Below are positions 6,084-15,079 of a DNA stretch of 64,000 bases, one piece after another. The notes below the pieces were generated by a model. The model searched no databases and had not been told where the DNA came from. It saw nothing but the letters and a program-made list of their open reading frames with translations. The position numbers and the translations under genes were made by a program. The first letter of the stretch is position 1, and every line of letters begins with the position of its first letter. Origin of the DNA: Chersky-806 sp038252255. GTDB taxonomy: Bacteria; Actinomycetota; Acidimicrobiia; IMCC26256; JAENVU01. The DNA lies in contig JBBSAM010000005.1 in the NCBI GenBank assembly GCA_038252255.1, positions 62,001 through 126,000 on the forward strand, read 5' to 3'.

Positions 6084-8513
6084 GTGCTCGAGTCAGCTGC
6101 AGCGCCAGGGTTGCGAGCGCGTGGGGGGACCTACGCCGGCCTGTTCATGGTCACGCTCTCGACCCTGATGTACGAGATCGGTCTTACGCGCATCTTCAGC
6201 GTGACGATGTGGTACCACTTCGCATTCGTCGCCATCTCGGTCGCGCTCTTCGGCATGACGATCGGCGCTCTGATCGTCCATTACTGGCCGCAGCGCTTCC
6301 CGGACGACAAGCTCCGGACCCAGCTCTGGAAGTACTCCCTCTTCTTCGCGCTGGCGATCCCGCCCTGTTTCATCACCCAGCTCGCCCTCCCGTTCTCGCC
6401 GCACGCCACCGTCGCCGGGCTCTGGTCGATCTTCGCGACCTGCGTGATCATCTCCATCCCGTTCGTCTTCAGCGGGATCGTCGTCGCGCTGGCCCTCACC
6501 CGGTTCCCCGAGCGGGTCAACCGGCTCTACGCCGCGGACCTCATCGGCGCTGCGATGGGTTGTGTCGCCCTCGTCGCGCTGCTCCAGTACTTCGACGGAC
6601 CGAGCGCCGTCATCGCAGTAGCCGCGCTCGGCGCCGTTGGCGCGGGCTTCTTCGCGCTCGACGCCGGGAGCAAACCCGGCGTGTGGCTCGCGGTAGCCGC
6701 GGTGGTCGTGTTCGGTGGGTTCGCAGCAGCCAACGCGTACACCGCGCGGTCGGGAAGCGCATGGCTCCGGATCGTCTGGGCGAAGGAAGCGCGCGACTCC
6801 AATCACGTCGAGGAGCGTTGGAACGCCTTCTCACGCGTGACGGTGGAAGGAACGCGCGAAGCGCCGACCGGGATCGTGATCGACAGCACCGCCGGTACCG
6901 CGCTCCCGCCCGACAACCCCGAGCACGCGGCGCTGCTGAAGGACCAGATCTCGAACCTTGCACACCAGCTTCGCCACAACGCCGAAGACCTGGTGATCGG
7001 CTCGGGCGGTGGCACCGACGTGCGCTCGGCGCTCGTGTTCAACGACAAGTCGGTCACGGGGGTCGAGATCAACCCACTGGTCCTGCACTTCGCCAACGGT
7101 GTCTTCGGTGACTACACGGGGCACATGGACCGCGACCCGCGGGTGAAGTTCGTGAACGACGAAGCGCGGAGCTACATCGCGCGCACGGACAAGAAGTACG
7201 ACATCATGCAGATCTCACTGATCGACACGTGGGCCGCGCAAGGCGCGGGTGCGTTCGCGCTCAGCGAGAACTCGCTCTACACGACGAACGCGTGGCACCT
7301 GTTCTTCGATCGCCTGAAGCACGACGGGGTGCTGTCCGTCACCCGCTTCTACAAATTCCCCGGGGCAGACCGGCCGCTGGAGATGTACCGGACCACGGCG
7401 CTCGCGTCGCAGGCGCTGACCAACATCGGCGTCAAGAACCCGCGGACCCACATCCTCGTGTACAAGTCGCCGATCAACGCGCTCGGCGTCAGCCTGGCCA
7501 CCATCCTCGTGAGCCCCCACCAGCCGTTCAGCGAGGCTGATCGCGCCGCGGCCACCGCCCAGGCCCAGGCCCAGCACTTCGACGCCGTGCTGACCCCGAC
7601 CGAATCGATCACTCCGTACTTCGCCAAGCTGGCCCGACCGGGCGGTCCCGGTCCCGCGGTCAACGACGTTGCCGAGGACATCTCTCCGCCCACCGACAAC
7701 CGCCCGTTCTTCTTCCAGATGGCGGACCTCGACACCTTCCTGCAGGGCAAGGGGTTCAGCAACAGCTTCGTCACCCGGCCGGTGCTCGTCCTCGCCATGC
7801 TCGCGGTGGCGGTGCTGCTCCTCGCATTCGGATTCATCGTCCTGCCGCTGCTCTTCACGACGAAGCGCTCCGAGCACAAGGGGATGATCCCCTTCTACTC
7901 GTACTTCACCGCGATCGGACTCGGCTTCCTGCTCATCGAGATTTCACAGCTCCAGCGGCTCAGCATCTTCCTCGGGAACCCGACGTACTCGCTCGCGGTC
8001 GTGCTGTTCTCGGTCCTCCTCTTCAGCGGGATCGGGAGCATGGCCACCGAACGATTCGTGAAGACGGCCCGGCCGTCGTCGTGGCTCACGCCCTTGCTGG
8101 TCCTGCTCGCTCTCGTTGTCCTGTTCGGCTTCCTCACGCCGGAGATCTTCCGGGCGAATGACGGCGCCACCACTCCGGTGCGCGTCGCGATCGCGGTGTT
8201 GTTGCTGGCTCCCTTGAGCTTCGGGCTCGGCATGCCCTTCGTCATCGGCATGCGTGCCGCAGCCAGTCGGGGCGGCGACACGCCGACGGCCTTCCTCTGG
8301 GGCATGAACGGTGCGGCATCGGTGTGCGCATCGGTGTTCGGTGTCGTCATCGCGGTGTTCTTCGGGATCTCCGCCGCGTTCTGGACCGGTGCCGCCGCGT
8401 ACGTCGTTGCCGCGGTGTCGATGACGGTGATCGCCCGGGCGCAGCAGCGGCGCGCGCCCGCCGCCGACGCCGGCGATCTCTCGCTCGAAGTTCCGAGCCC
8501 CGTCACCGTCTGA
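6084..8513 (+). CDS. Membrane-embedded spermidine/spermine-synthase-like protein
   Basis: The product is 809 aa. The N-terminal ~200 residues hold several hydrophobic helices. Residues about 300-450 are a Rossmann methyltransferase-like fold of the spermidine synthase type (VIGSGGGTD near residue 306, TGVEINP, VNDEARSYI). A second set of membrane helices follows from about 565. Such fused proteins are common in bacteria and their substrate is usually unknown; a polyamine aminopropyltransferase role is possible but not shown. The DIMQISLIDTWAAQGAGA stretch aligns with the catalytic loop region. The start is a GTG with a GAGGAGG site just upstream. The next gene follows directly with no gap, suggesting co-transcription. 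Confidence 0.75.
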   Translation: MLESAAAPGLRARGGTYAGLFMVTLSTLMYEIGLTRIFSVTMWYHFAFVAISVALFGMTIGALIVHYWPQRFPDDKLRTQLWKYSLFFALAIPPCFITQLALPFSPHATVAGLWSIFATCVIISIPFVFSGIVVALALTRFPERVNRLYAADLIGAAMGCVALVALLQYFDGPSAVIAVAALGAVGAGFFALDAGSKPGVWLAVAAVVVFGGFAAANAYTARSGSAWLRIVWAKEARDSNHVEERWNAFSRVTVEGTREAPTGIVIDSTAGTALPPDNPEHAALLKDQISNLAHQLRHNAEDLVIGSGGGTDVRSALVFNDKSVTGVEINPLVLHFANGVFGDYTGHMDRDPRVKFVNDEARSYIARTDKKYDIMQISLIDTWAAQGAGAFALSENSLYTTNAWHLFFDRLKHDGVLSVTRFYKFPGADRPLEMYRTTALASQALTNIGVKNPRTHILVYKSPINALGVSLATILVSPHQPFSEADRAAATAQAQAQHFDAVLTPTESITPYFAKLARPGGPGPAVNDVAEDISPPTDNRPFFFQMADLDTFLQGKGFSNSFVTRPVLVLAMLAVAVLLLAFGFIVLPLLFTTKRSEHKGMIPFYSYFTAIGLGFLLIEISQLQRLSIFLGNPTYSLAVVLFSVLLFSGIGSMATERFVKTARPSSWLTPLLVLLALVVLFGFLTPEIFRANDGATTPVRVAIAVLLLAPLSFGLGMPFVIGMRAAASRGGDTPTAFLWGMNGAASVCASVFGVVIAVFFGISAAFWTGAAAYVVAAVSMTVIARAQQRRAPAADAGDLSLEVPSPVTV

Positions 8514-9974
8514 GTGCGGCGCACTCCGACGATCACGGCAGCGGGGCGTGGCGCGGCGGCGGCCATCGTCGCGGCGGCCCTCCTCGTCGCCGGTGCGGTC
8601 CTCGCCCCCGTCTCGACCCCGCGGGCGGAGGCTGCGGCCGCGCCCGCGCCCGGCGGCTGGGTGCTCGACGGTTTTGGCGGCCTGCACCGCTTCGGGAGCG
8701 CACCGGCCGTCACCGGCGGGGCGTACTGGCCGGGATGGGACATCGCCCGCGGCATCGGCGTCAACGACTCCGGGCCCGGTGGTTGGGTGCTCGACGGGTG
8801 GGGCGGCCTGCATCCCTTCGGCGGCGCACCCGTCGTCACCGGCGGTGCGTTCTTCCCCGGCTGGGACATCACGCGGGGCATTGCGGTCAACGACTCCGGC
8901 CCTGGCGGTTGGGTGCTCGACGGGTGGGGTGGCATCCACCCGTTCGGCGGCGCCCCGGTCGTGTACGGCGGGGCGTCGTTCCCGGGTTGGGACATCATGC
9001 GGGGCATTGCGGTCAACGACTCCGGTCCCGGGGGTTGGGTGCTCGACGGGTGGGGTGGCATCCACCCGTTCGGCGGCGCGCCGGCGGTGACCGGCGGCGC
9101 GTACTGGCCGGGGTGGGACATCGCCCGCGGCATCGCGGTGAATCACTCGGGCCCGGGCGGTTGGGTGCTCGACGGGTGGGGCGGGTTGCATCCCTTCGGC
9201 GGCGCGCCCCCGGTCACCGGCTCGGCGTTCTTCCCGGGGTGGGACATCGCCCGGGGCGTGCTGGCCAACACCGCCGGCCCGGGGGGCTGGGTCGTCGATG
9301 GGTGGGGCGGCCTGCACCGCTTCGGCGGCGCGCCCGCCGTGACCGGCGGTGCGTTCTTCCCCGGCTGGGACATCATCCGCGGCATCGCCGGCGCCGGTGG
9401 TTCCTCGGGCTCTCACGTCCCGCCGAAGCCGGCGCGCACCACACCGATCCTGCGGACCGTCACCTACTCGATCGCGGTCCGCGGCGCGCCCGTGTCGAAC
9501 GTCGACGATCTGGCCGCGGCCGTCGCGGACACGTACGCGGACAATCGTGGTTGGTCCGCCGCCGGCCTCGACTTCGTCCGGGTCCCGTCCGGAGGCGACT
9601 TCACGGTCTGGCTCGCGCAGGCGAGCACGGTCCCGTCATTCGGCGCGCCGTGCGACAGCACCTACAGCTGCACTCAGGGTCGCAACGTCATCATCAACGA
9701 CGACCGGTTCCGTTCCGGATCACAGTTCTGGCCCGGCCCGTTGTCCGAGTACCGGCACATGGTCATCAACCACGAGACGGGCCACTGGCTCGGGTTCGGC
9801 CACTCGTTCTGCCCTGCGCCGGGCGCGCTCGCGCCGGTCATGCAGCAGCAGTCCAAGGGGATGCAGGGCTGCGCGGTCAACCCGTGGCCACTGCCCGGCG
9901 AGATCGACGCCGAGCTGCATCGCATCCGCGGCTTCGGCGCGTCGACCACCCCCGTCGGCGGCTGGTCCGAGTAA
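8514..9974 (+). CDS. Secreted six-repeat protein with C-terminal DUF3152 zincin domain
   Basis: The product is 486 aa. A signal peptide (about residues 1-40, ending AEAAAA) is followed by six tandem 42-residue repeats (47-298), each built round GWVLDGWGGLHPFGGAP and FPGWDI. The C-terminal domain (about 318-480) matches DUF3152. It contains HETGHWLGFGH near residue 420, the metzincin/zincin HExxHxxGxxH zinc motif, and two Cys pairs typical of an exported protein. A secreted metallopeptidase is the likely role, with the repeats as a binding or propeller-like domain. The GTG at 8514 abuts the stop of the preceding gene. It is convergent with the aldehyde dehydrogenase. Confidence 0.8.
   Translation: MRRTPTITAAGRGAAAAIVAAALLVAGAVLAPVSTPRAEAAAAPAPGGWVLDGFGGLHRFGSAPAVTGGAYWPGWDIARGIGVNDSGPGGWVLDGWGGLHPFGGAPVVTGGAFFPGWDITRGIAVNDSGPGGWVLDGWGGIHPFGGAPVVYGGASFPGWDIMRGIAVNDSGPGGWVLDGWGGIHPFGGAPAVTGGAYWPGWDIARGIAVNHSGPGGWVLDGWGGLHPFGGAPPVTGSAFFPGWDIARGVLANTAGPGGWVVDGWGGLHRFGGAPAVTGGAFFPGWDIIRGIAGAGGSSGSHVPPKPARTTPILRTVTYSIAVRGAPVSNVDDLAAAVADTYADNRGWSAAGLDFVRVPSGGDFTVWLAQASTVPSFGAPCDSTYSCTQGRNVIINDDRFRSGSQFWPGPLSEYRHMVINHETGHWLGFGHSFCPAPGALAPVMQQQSKGMQGCAVNPWPLPGEIDAELHRIRGFGASTTPVGGWSE
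8652..9407 (+). repeat. Six tandem 126-bp coding repeats
   Basis: The units start at 8652 and recur every 126 bp (42 codons), the last being incomplete. Units 2-4 are the most alike, while 1, 5 and 6 have diverged, as expected for an array growing from the middle. All keep WxxDG(W/F)GGxHxFG and PGWDI. Confidence 0.9.
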
Positions 9975-9988
9975 CCCCCCCACCCCGA

Positions 9989-10035
9989 TTTTGGCGTCAG
10001 TAGGGACCCGCAGAGGTGCCCTACTGACGCCAAAA
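9989..10035. repeat. TTTTGGCGTC dyad, copy 1
   Basis: A perfect 17-bp stem (TTTTGGCGTCAGTAGGG at 9989-10005 with its complement at 10019-10035) surrounds loop ACCCGCAGAGGTG. It lies between two convergent genes. A relative with the same outer ten bases and the same ACC...GYAGAGGT core is at 56501-56547. Confidence 0.75.
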
Positions 10036-10059
10036 CCAGAGGGTTGGGCGTGTCTGCAG

Positions 10060-11511
10060 CTAGCCCGCGGGGAGGATGACGGTCTGGAGCTCGGTGTAGG
10101 GGGCGATGCCCTCGGGACCGAGCTCGCGGCCGAGGCCCGACTGCTTGAACCCGCCGAACGGGCCGTTGAAGTCGAGGATCATCGACGAGTTGATCGCCAC
10201 GGTCCCGGTCCGCACCCGAGCCGCCACCTCGGCACCGTGCTCGACGTCTGCGGTCCACACGGAGCCGCAGAGCCCGTAGTCGGTGTCGTTCGCGATGGCG
10301 ACCGCGTTCTCCTCACCGTCGTAGGGGATCACCGAGAGGACCGGGCCGAAGATCTCCTCGCGGGCGATCCTCATGTCGTTGTCCACGTCGGCGAACACCG
10401 TCGGTGTGATGTACCAACCCGTCTCCTGGTCCGTCTTGGCGCCACCGACGACTGCGCGCGCGCCGGCCGCCTTCCCCGCCTCGAGGAAGCCCTCGACGCG
10501 CTCCTGCTGGCGCCGCGCGACGAGCGGGCCGATCTGCGTGGCGGGGTCGAGCGGGTCGCCGACGACGAGTGCCCCGACCTTGTCCGCGAGCGCGTCGACG
10601 ACCTCGTCGTAACGGGAGCGGGGAGCGAGGATGCGGGACTGGGCGCCGCACACCTGGCCGTTGTTCATCAGGCCGGACATCACCATCTCGTTGAGCAGGG
10701 TGTCGTCGAGCACGACGTCGTCCAGCACGATGGCGGCGGACTTGCCGCCGAGCTCGAGGGTGACCCGCTTGAGCTGCTCACCACACACGGACGCGATGTG
10801 CTTGCCGACCGCGGTGCTGCCCGTGAAGCTCACCTTGTCCACGCCCGGGTGCCGCACGAGGTAGTCCGCGTTCTCGCGTCCCGCGGGCACGATGTTGATG
10901 ATGCCCGGCGGGAGGTCGGCCTCGAGGACGGCCTCGGCGAAGAGGTAGGAGTCGAGCGGGGTCTCCGGCGCGGGCTTGAGCACGATCGGCACACCGGCGG
11001 CCATCGCCGGGCCGAGCTTCAACGCGATGATGAAGAGCGGGACGTTCCACGGGATGATCCCGACCGCGACGCCGACCGGTGCGCGCCGCACCTGGAGCCG
11101 GCCGCCGAGCGCGCCCGGGCGCTCGTCCACCCAGGTGTAGGTCGGAGCGATCGCCGCGTAGGTGTCGAGGACCATCGTCGAGGAGAAGACCTGGCCCATG
11201 ATCGACCACGACTTCGGTGAGCCCATCTGACTCGAGATCGAATCGGCGATCGCCTCGCCGCGTGCCTGCAGCGCGGCGCTCAGCCGGGAGAGACCGGCAG
11301 CCCGCTCCTCGACCGGAAGCGGTCCGGCATCGAACGCCTTGCGGGCCGCGGCGACGGCTTTGTCCATGTCGGCCGGCGACGCATCCGGTACCTGGCCGAT
11401 GACCTGCTCAGTATGGGGAGAGATGACGTCGATCAGGTCACCCGTCTCGGGCTTCACCCATTCCCCGCCGATGAACAAGGTCTCGTAGGTCTGCACGGTG
11501 CTGGCTCCCAT
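10060..11511 (-). CDS. NAD(P)-dependent aldehyde dehydrogenase
   Basis: The product is 483 aa, full length for the ALDH superfamily. The nucleophile Cys288 is in NNGQVCGAQSR, the general base Glu253 in LELGGKSA, and the substrate-anchoring Asn lies in IIPWNVP. It oxidises an aldehyde to the acid, with the substrate unknown; it resembles the broad-range actinobacterial members used in fatty, terpene or xenobiotic breakdown. The start is an ATG at 11511; a TAGGGT hexamer lies about 40 nt upstream. It sits alone, convergent with the DUF3152 gene. Confidence 0.9.
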   Translation of the reverse strand: MGASTVQTYETLFIGGEWVKPETGDLIDVISPHTEQVIGQVPDASPADMDKAVAAARKAFDAGPLPVEERAAGLSRLSAALQARGEAIADSISSQMGSPKSWSIMGQVFSSTMVLDTYAAIAPTYTWVDERPGALGGRLQVRRAPVGVAVGIIPWNVPLFIIALKLGPAMAAGVPIVLKPAPETPLDSYLFAEAVLEADLPPGIINIVPAGRENADYLVRHPGVDKVSFTGSTAVGKHIASVCGEQLKRVTLELGGKSAAIVLDDVVLDDTLLNEMVMSGLMNNGQVCGAQSRILAPRSRYDEVVDALADKVGALVVGDPLDPATQIGPLVARRQQERVEGFLEAGKAAGARAVVGGAKTDQETGWYITPTVFADVDNDMRIAREEIFGPVLSVIPYDGEENAVAIANDTDYGLCGSVWTADVEHGAEVAARVRTGTVAINSSMILDFNGPFGGFKQSGLGRELGPEGIAPYTELQTVILPAG

Positions 11512-11556
11512 GGTCCGGTTCGCAGTGGTTTCGTCCGGCCCGAACCCTATCCGGCG

Positions 11557-12813
11557 TCACGCCGAAGATGCGCCGCCCTCGATCGCCTCGTCGTCGCCCG
11601 CGGTGTCGCCGTCGCCGAGCAGCCACAGCGCGATCGGTGGGAACACGACAACCGACAGCAGACCGGCCGCGACGAGCGCCGCGCTCGATGCCTCGTCGAA
11701 GACTTCGAGCTCCAGACCGAGGCGCGCCGCGACCACGATGAAGGTCAACGACGTGGCTTGCAGCAGACCGGCCGCGATGACCCGCCTCCGGTCGAAGTAC
11801 TGGCGGTACAGGTACGCGGGCGTACCCCGCACGATCAGCATCGCGAGCAGGAACAGGGGTACGAGCACGAGGTGGCCCGGCGAGTGAACGAGCGACTCCA
11901 CGTCGAAGCGCGCGCCGCTGGTGACGAAGAACATGGGGATCAGAAAGCCGTAACCGATCGCTTCCACCTTGCGCCGGAACTCCACATGCGTGAGGTGGCG
12001 GTCCGGATCCACGAGCCGCAGCAAGGCGCCGGCCACGAACGCGCCCAGGATCGTCTCGATCCCGAGCTCGCTCGCCAACGCGACGAAGAGCGCCAGGAGC
12101 AAGACGGCGACGCGCACGCCGAGCTGCGCCGAGGTGTCCTCGAGCATCCGTAGCGTGCTCGAGACCCGAATGGAGCGACCGGCCCTGAGCATCGCGAATC
12201 CGGTGAACACGACCAGCACGGAGAAGCCGACGATGAGGAAGATCTGCGAGCCCGTGCTCGTCGCGCTGGTCGTGAAGAACAGCGAGACGAGCAGGACGGT
12301 CGCAAACTCCGCCACCGACGCGCCGGCCAGGACCACCTGACCGAAGCCGGTGTCGACCTCACCCGCGTCGCGCAACACGGGGACGACGAGCCCGAGCGAC
12401 GTCGACGCGAGCACGATCGCCACGAACAACGGGTTGCGGGTGCTCTCGACGAGTTGGAGCGCGAACGCGCAGACGACCGCGAGCCCGAGCGAGATGGCGA
12501 AGGCGACGCCGATCGTCCGGACACGGCCGTGCAGCCGGGTGGGGTCGATCTCGAGTCCCGCGAGGAAGAGGAGGAACGCGAGCCCGAGGAGCGAGAGGAT
12601 GATGATGGGGACGTCCAGGTCGAGCCACCCGAGCCCGGACGGCCCCACGATGACGCCGAACAGGATCTCGGCGGCGACTGCGGGCAGGCGCAACCGGGGT
12701 TGGAGGTTCACGAGCACCGGCGCCAGCACCGCGATCGCGGCGACCGTGAGGATCGACGTGAAGGAGATCGACGGGTCGCGCAACGAGATCGTCGACGCGG
12801 CCACGACGGGCAT
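11557..12813 (-). CDS. Monovalent cation:proton antiporter, CPA2 (KefB/NhaS3-like) family
   Basis: The product is 418 aa with about 12 predicted membrane helices and the Na+/H+ exchanger fold. Typical motifs are GVIVGPSGLG in an early helix, LFLAGLEIDP, and the ETILGAFVAGALL and GFLIPMFFVTSG regions. It should exchange K+ or Na+ for protons across the inner membrane. There is no TrkA-N/RCK nucleotide-binding domain, and the tail is short and acidic. I set the start at the ATG at 12813; the frame is open far upstream to 13908, but that part is antisense to the methyltransferase gene and has no membrane character. Confidence 0.85.
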   Translation of the reverse strand: MPVVAASTISLRDPSISFTSILTVAAIAVLAPVLVNLQPRLRLPAVAAEILFGVIVGPSGLGWLDLDVPIIILSLLGLAFLLFLAGLEIDPTRLHGRVRTIGVAFAISLGLAVVCAFALQLVESTRNPLFVAIVLASTSLGLVVPVLRDAGEVDTGFGQVVLAGASVAEFATVLLVSLFFTTSATSTGSQIFLIVGFSVLVVFTGFAMLRAGRSIRVSSTLRMLEDTSAQLGVRVAVLLLALFVALASELGIETILGAFVAGALLRLVDPDRHLTHVEFRRKVEAIGYGFLIPMFFVTSGARFDVESLVHSPGHLVLVPLFLLAMLIVRGTPAYLYRQYFDRRRVIAAGLLQATSLTFIVVAARLGLELEVFDEASSAALVAAGLLSVVVFPPIALWLLGDGDTAGDDEAIEGGASSA

Positions 12814-12849
12814 CGGCACCGGGCGAGGGTAAACGACGGCGGTCGCCCG

Positions 12850-13632
12850 GTGGTGGTGGGTTACGTTCCCGACACGCCGGACATCGCCGAATTCACCGAT
12901 CCGCGACTCGTCGCGATCTACGACACGGTCAACCCGTACGCCGACGGTACGCAGCCGCACTTCTACGCCGCGCTCGCCGCCGAGTTGGGCGCGTCGTCGA
13001 TCGTGGACCTCGGGTGCGGTACCGGGCAGATCACCTGCGCGCTGGCCGCGCAGGGCTACCGGATGACCGGCGTGGACCCGGCGCCGGGGATGCTCGCCGT
13101 CGCCCGGGAACGGCCGCACGCGGCGGCCGTCCACTGGATCCTCGGTGACGCCCGGGAGATCGGCCGTCCCGCCGCCGACCTCGCGATCATGACCGGCCAC
13201 GTCGCGCAGCTCTTCGTCACCGACGAGGGCTGGGCCGAGACGCTCACGAGCCTCCATGACGCGCTGGCGCCGGGCGGCCGGCTCGCGTTCGAGACCCGGA
13301 ACCCGCAGGCGCGGGAGTGGGAGCGTTGGACCCGCGAATTCAGCGTCGCGACTGACGATCCCAGGGCGGGGCGCATCGAGGCGTGGTCCGAGGTGCACGA
13401 CGTGGCGGACGGGATCGTGTCGTACGTGAACCACTATGCCTTCGCCGCGACCGGCGAAGAGCTGGTGTCGCGGGGCCGGTTGCGCTTCCGAACCATCGAC
13501 GAGCTGACGTCGTCGCTCGCGGGCGCGGGCTTCTCGATCGAGCGCGTGTACGGCGACTGGGACCGCCGCCCGTCCGCGCCGGCGGCCCGGGAGCTGATCG
13601 TCGTCGCCGCCTGCTCGCGGCCGTCCCCGTGA
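12850..13632 (+). CDS. Class I SAM-dependent methyltransferase
   Basis: The product is about 260 aa. Motif I is VDLGCGTGQ, followed by MTGVDPAPGML (acidic end of strand 2) and a HDALAPGGRLAFETRN post-motif, the standard Rossmann methyltransferase order. The acceptor is unknown. Three consecutive GTG codons (12850, 12853, 12856) could start it; I give the first. No ribosome binding site is seen. It is divergent from the antiporter, with only 36 bp between the starts, so the promoters must overlap. Confidence 0.8.
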   Translation: MVVGYVPDTPDIAEFTDPRLVAIYDTVNPYADGTQPHFYAALAAELGASSIVDLGCGTGQITCALAAQGYRMTGVDPAPGMLAVARERPHAAAVHWILGDAREIGRPAADLAIMTGHVAQLFVTDEGWAETLTSLHDALAPGGRLAFETRNPQAREWERWTREFSVATDDPRAGRIEAWSEVHDVADGIVSYVNHYAFAATGEELVSRGRLRFRTIDELTSSLAGAGFSIERVYGDWDRRPSAPAARELIVVAACSRPSP

Positions 13633-13687
13633 TGCCTGCCGAACGGATCCGTCGTTTTCAGGCCAGGCGGTTATTGTGAGCGACCCT

Positions 13688-15079
13688 ATGCAGACCTCGG
13701 TCGAGCCCCTCGAAGGCAACCGCGTCAAGCTCCACGTTGCGGTCCCCGCGTCAGAGTTCGAGTCCGCGATCAACGACGCGTTCCGGAAGCTGGCCCGCGA
13801 AGTGCGGATTCCCGGTTTCCGGCCCGGCAAGGCACCCCGCCGCATCCTCGAAGCGCGGTTCGGCCCCGAGATCGCCCGCGAGCAGGCGCTGAAGGACGGG
13901 TTGCCCAACTTCTACGCCGACGCCGTCGTCGCCGAGGACCTCGACGCGATTGCCGCGCCGGAGATCGAGATCACCGCGGGGGAGGAGGACGGCGACGTCG
14001 AGTTCGACGCGGTCGTCGAGGTCCGCCCGGTCGTCAACCTCACCGGCTACGACTCCCTCCAGGTCGAGCTGGACTTCACGCCGCCCGACGACGACACCGT
14101 GCAAGCTCAGGTGGACGGCCTGCGCGAGCGGTTCGCCGACCTCGCCGAGTCGACGGAGCCCCTCACCGACTCCGACTACGCAGAGATCGACATCAGCGGC
14201 TCCGTGGGCGGGGAGCCCGTCGACGCGCTCCAGGCGACCGACTTCCTCTACGAAGTCGGCTCCGAGACCGTCACCCCGGGTCTCGACGCGCAGCTGCGCG
14301 GCAAGAAGCCCGGCGACATCGTCGAGTACACCGACGAGCTCCCCGAGCGGTTCGGTGACCGGGCCGGTGAGGAAGTGGCGTTCCGCGTCCTCGTGAAGGA
14401 CGCGAAGAAGAAGGTGCTCCCGGACCTCACCGACGAGTGGGTCTCCGAGGTCACGGAGTTCGACACGCTCGACGCGCTGCGCGACGACACGCGCAATCGC
14501 ATCGAGATGGTCGGCAAGCTGCAGGCGCAGATGGCGCTGCGGGAGCGGGTCCTCGACGAGCTCGCCTCGCTCGTACCCGTCGAGGCACCCGAGCCGCTCG
14601 TCCAACAGGACATGGAGCGCCGGCTTCACGACCTCATGCACCGCCTCGAGGCGCAGGGCATCGACATCCCGCAGTACCTCATGGCGACCGGCCAGGATCA
14701 GGCCACGTTCGTGGACGGGGTCCGAGCTGGATCGACGAAAGCGGTGCTCGCCGACCTCGGCCTCCGAGCCGTCGTCGCACACGAGGAGATCGAGGCCACC
14801 GAGGACGAGCTCGACGCGGAAATCGACCGTTTGGCCGAGCGTTTGGGCGAAAAGCCCGACCGGGTGAGGCGCGATCTCGGCCAGCGCGGGGTGCTGGAGG
14901 CGGTACGCTCTGATATTGCCCGAGGCAAGGCGCTCGACTTCCTCATCGAACACGCGGCAGTCGTCGACGCGGAGGGCAACCCGATCGATCTGACCCTGCC
15001 CGAGGCGAACGCCGAGGCATCCGACCCCGCCGACACCGGCGATCCAGCGGACTCAGTCCCAGAGGAGCAACAAGCGTGA
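13688..15079 (+). CDS. tig: Trigger factor, ribosome-associated chaperone and prolyl isomerase
   Basis: The product is 463 aa. The N-terminal domain has the ribosome-docking signature (GFRPGKAPRRILEARFG). The FKBP-like middle domain (about 160-245) and the C-terminal chaperone arms follow, with an acidic, disordered tail. It binds nascent chains at the exit tunnel. I prefer the ATG at 13688: its protein start (MQTSVEPLEGNRVKL) matches the family, and a TATTGT hexamer at 13672-13677 would overlap the competing GTG at 13676. The stop overlaps clpP (GTGA), and tig-clpP-clpX is the classic cluster. Confidence 0.95.
   Translation: MQTSVEPLEGNRVKLHVAVPASEFESAINDAFRKLAREVRIPGFRPGKAPRRILEARFGPEIAREQALKDGLPNFYADAVVAEDLDAIAAPEIEITAGEEDGDVEFDAVVEVRPVVNLTGYDSLQVELDFTPPDDDTVQAQVDGLRERFADLAESTEPLTDSDYAEIDISGSVGGEPVDALQATDFLYEVGSETVTPGLDAQLRGKKPGDIVEYTDELPERFGDRAGEEVAFRVLVKDAKKKVLPDLTDEWVSEVTEFDTLDALRDDTRNRIEMVGKLQAQMALRERVLDELASLVPVEAPEPLVQQDMERRLHDLMHRLEAQGIDIPQYLMATGQDQATFVDGVRAGSTKAVLADLGLRAVVAHEEIEATEDELDAEIDRLAERLGEKPDRVRRDLGQRGVLEAVRSDIARGKALDFLIEHAAVVDAEGNPIDLTLPEANAEASDPADTGDPADSVPEEQQA

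Noticed and set aside
7944..9416. Minus-strand frames opposite the repeat protein
   Set aside because: Their apparent repeats simply mirror the 126-bp repeats of the coding strand.
9989..10035. Intrinsic terminator
   Set aside because: The hairpin starts with TTTT and ends with AAAA on either strand, so no U-run follows the stem.
12814..13908. N-terminal extension of the antiporter to 783 aa
   Set aside because: It is antisense to the methyltransferase gene, has no membrane character, and the family starts at the ATG at 12813.
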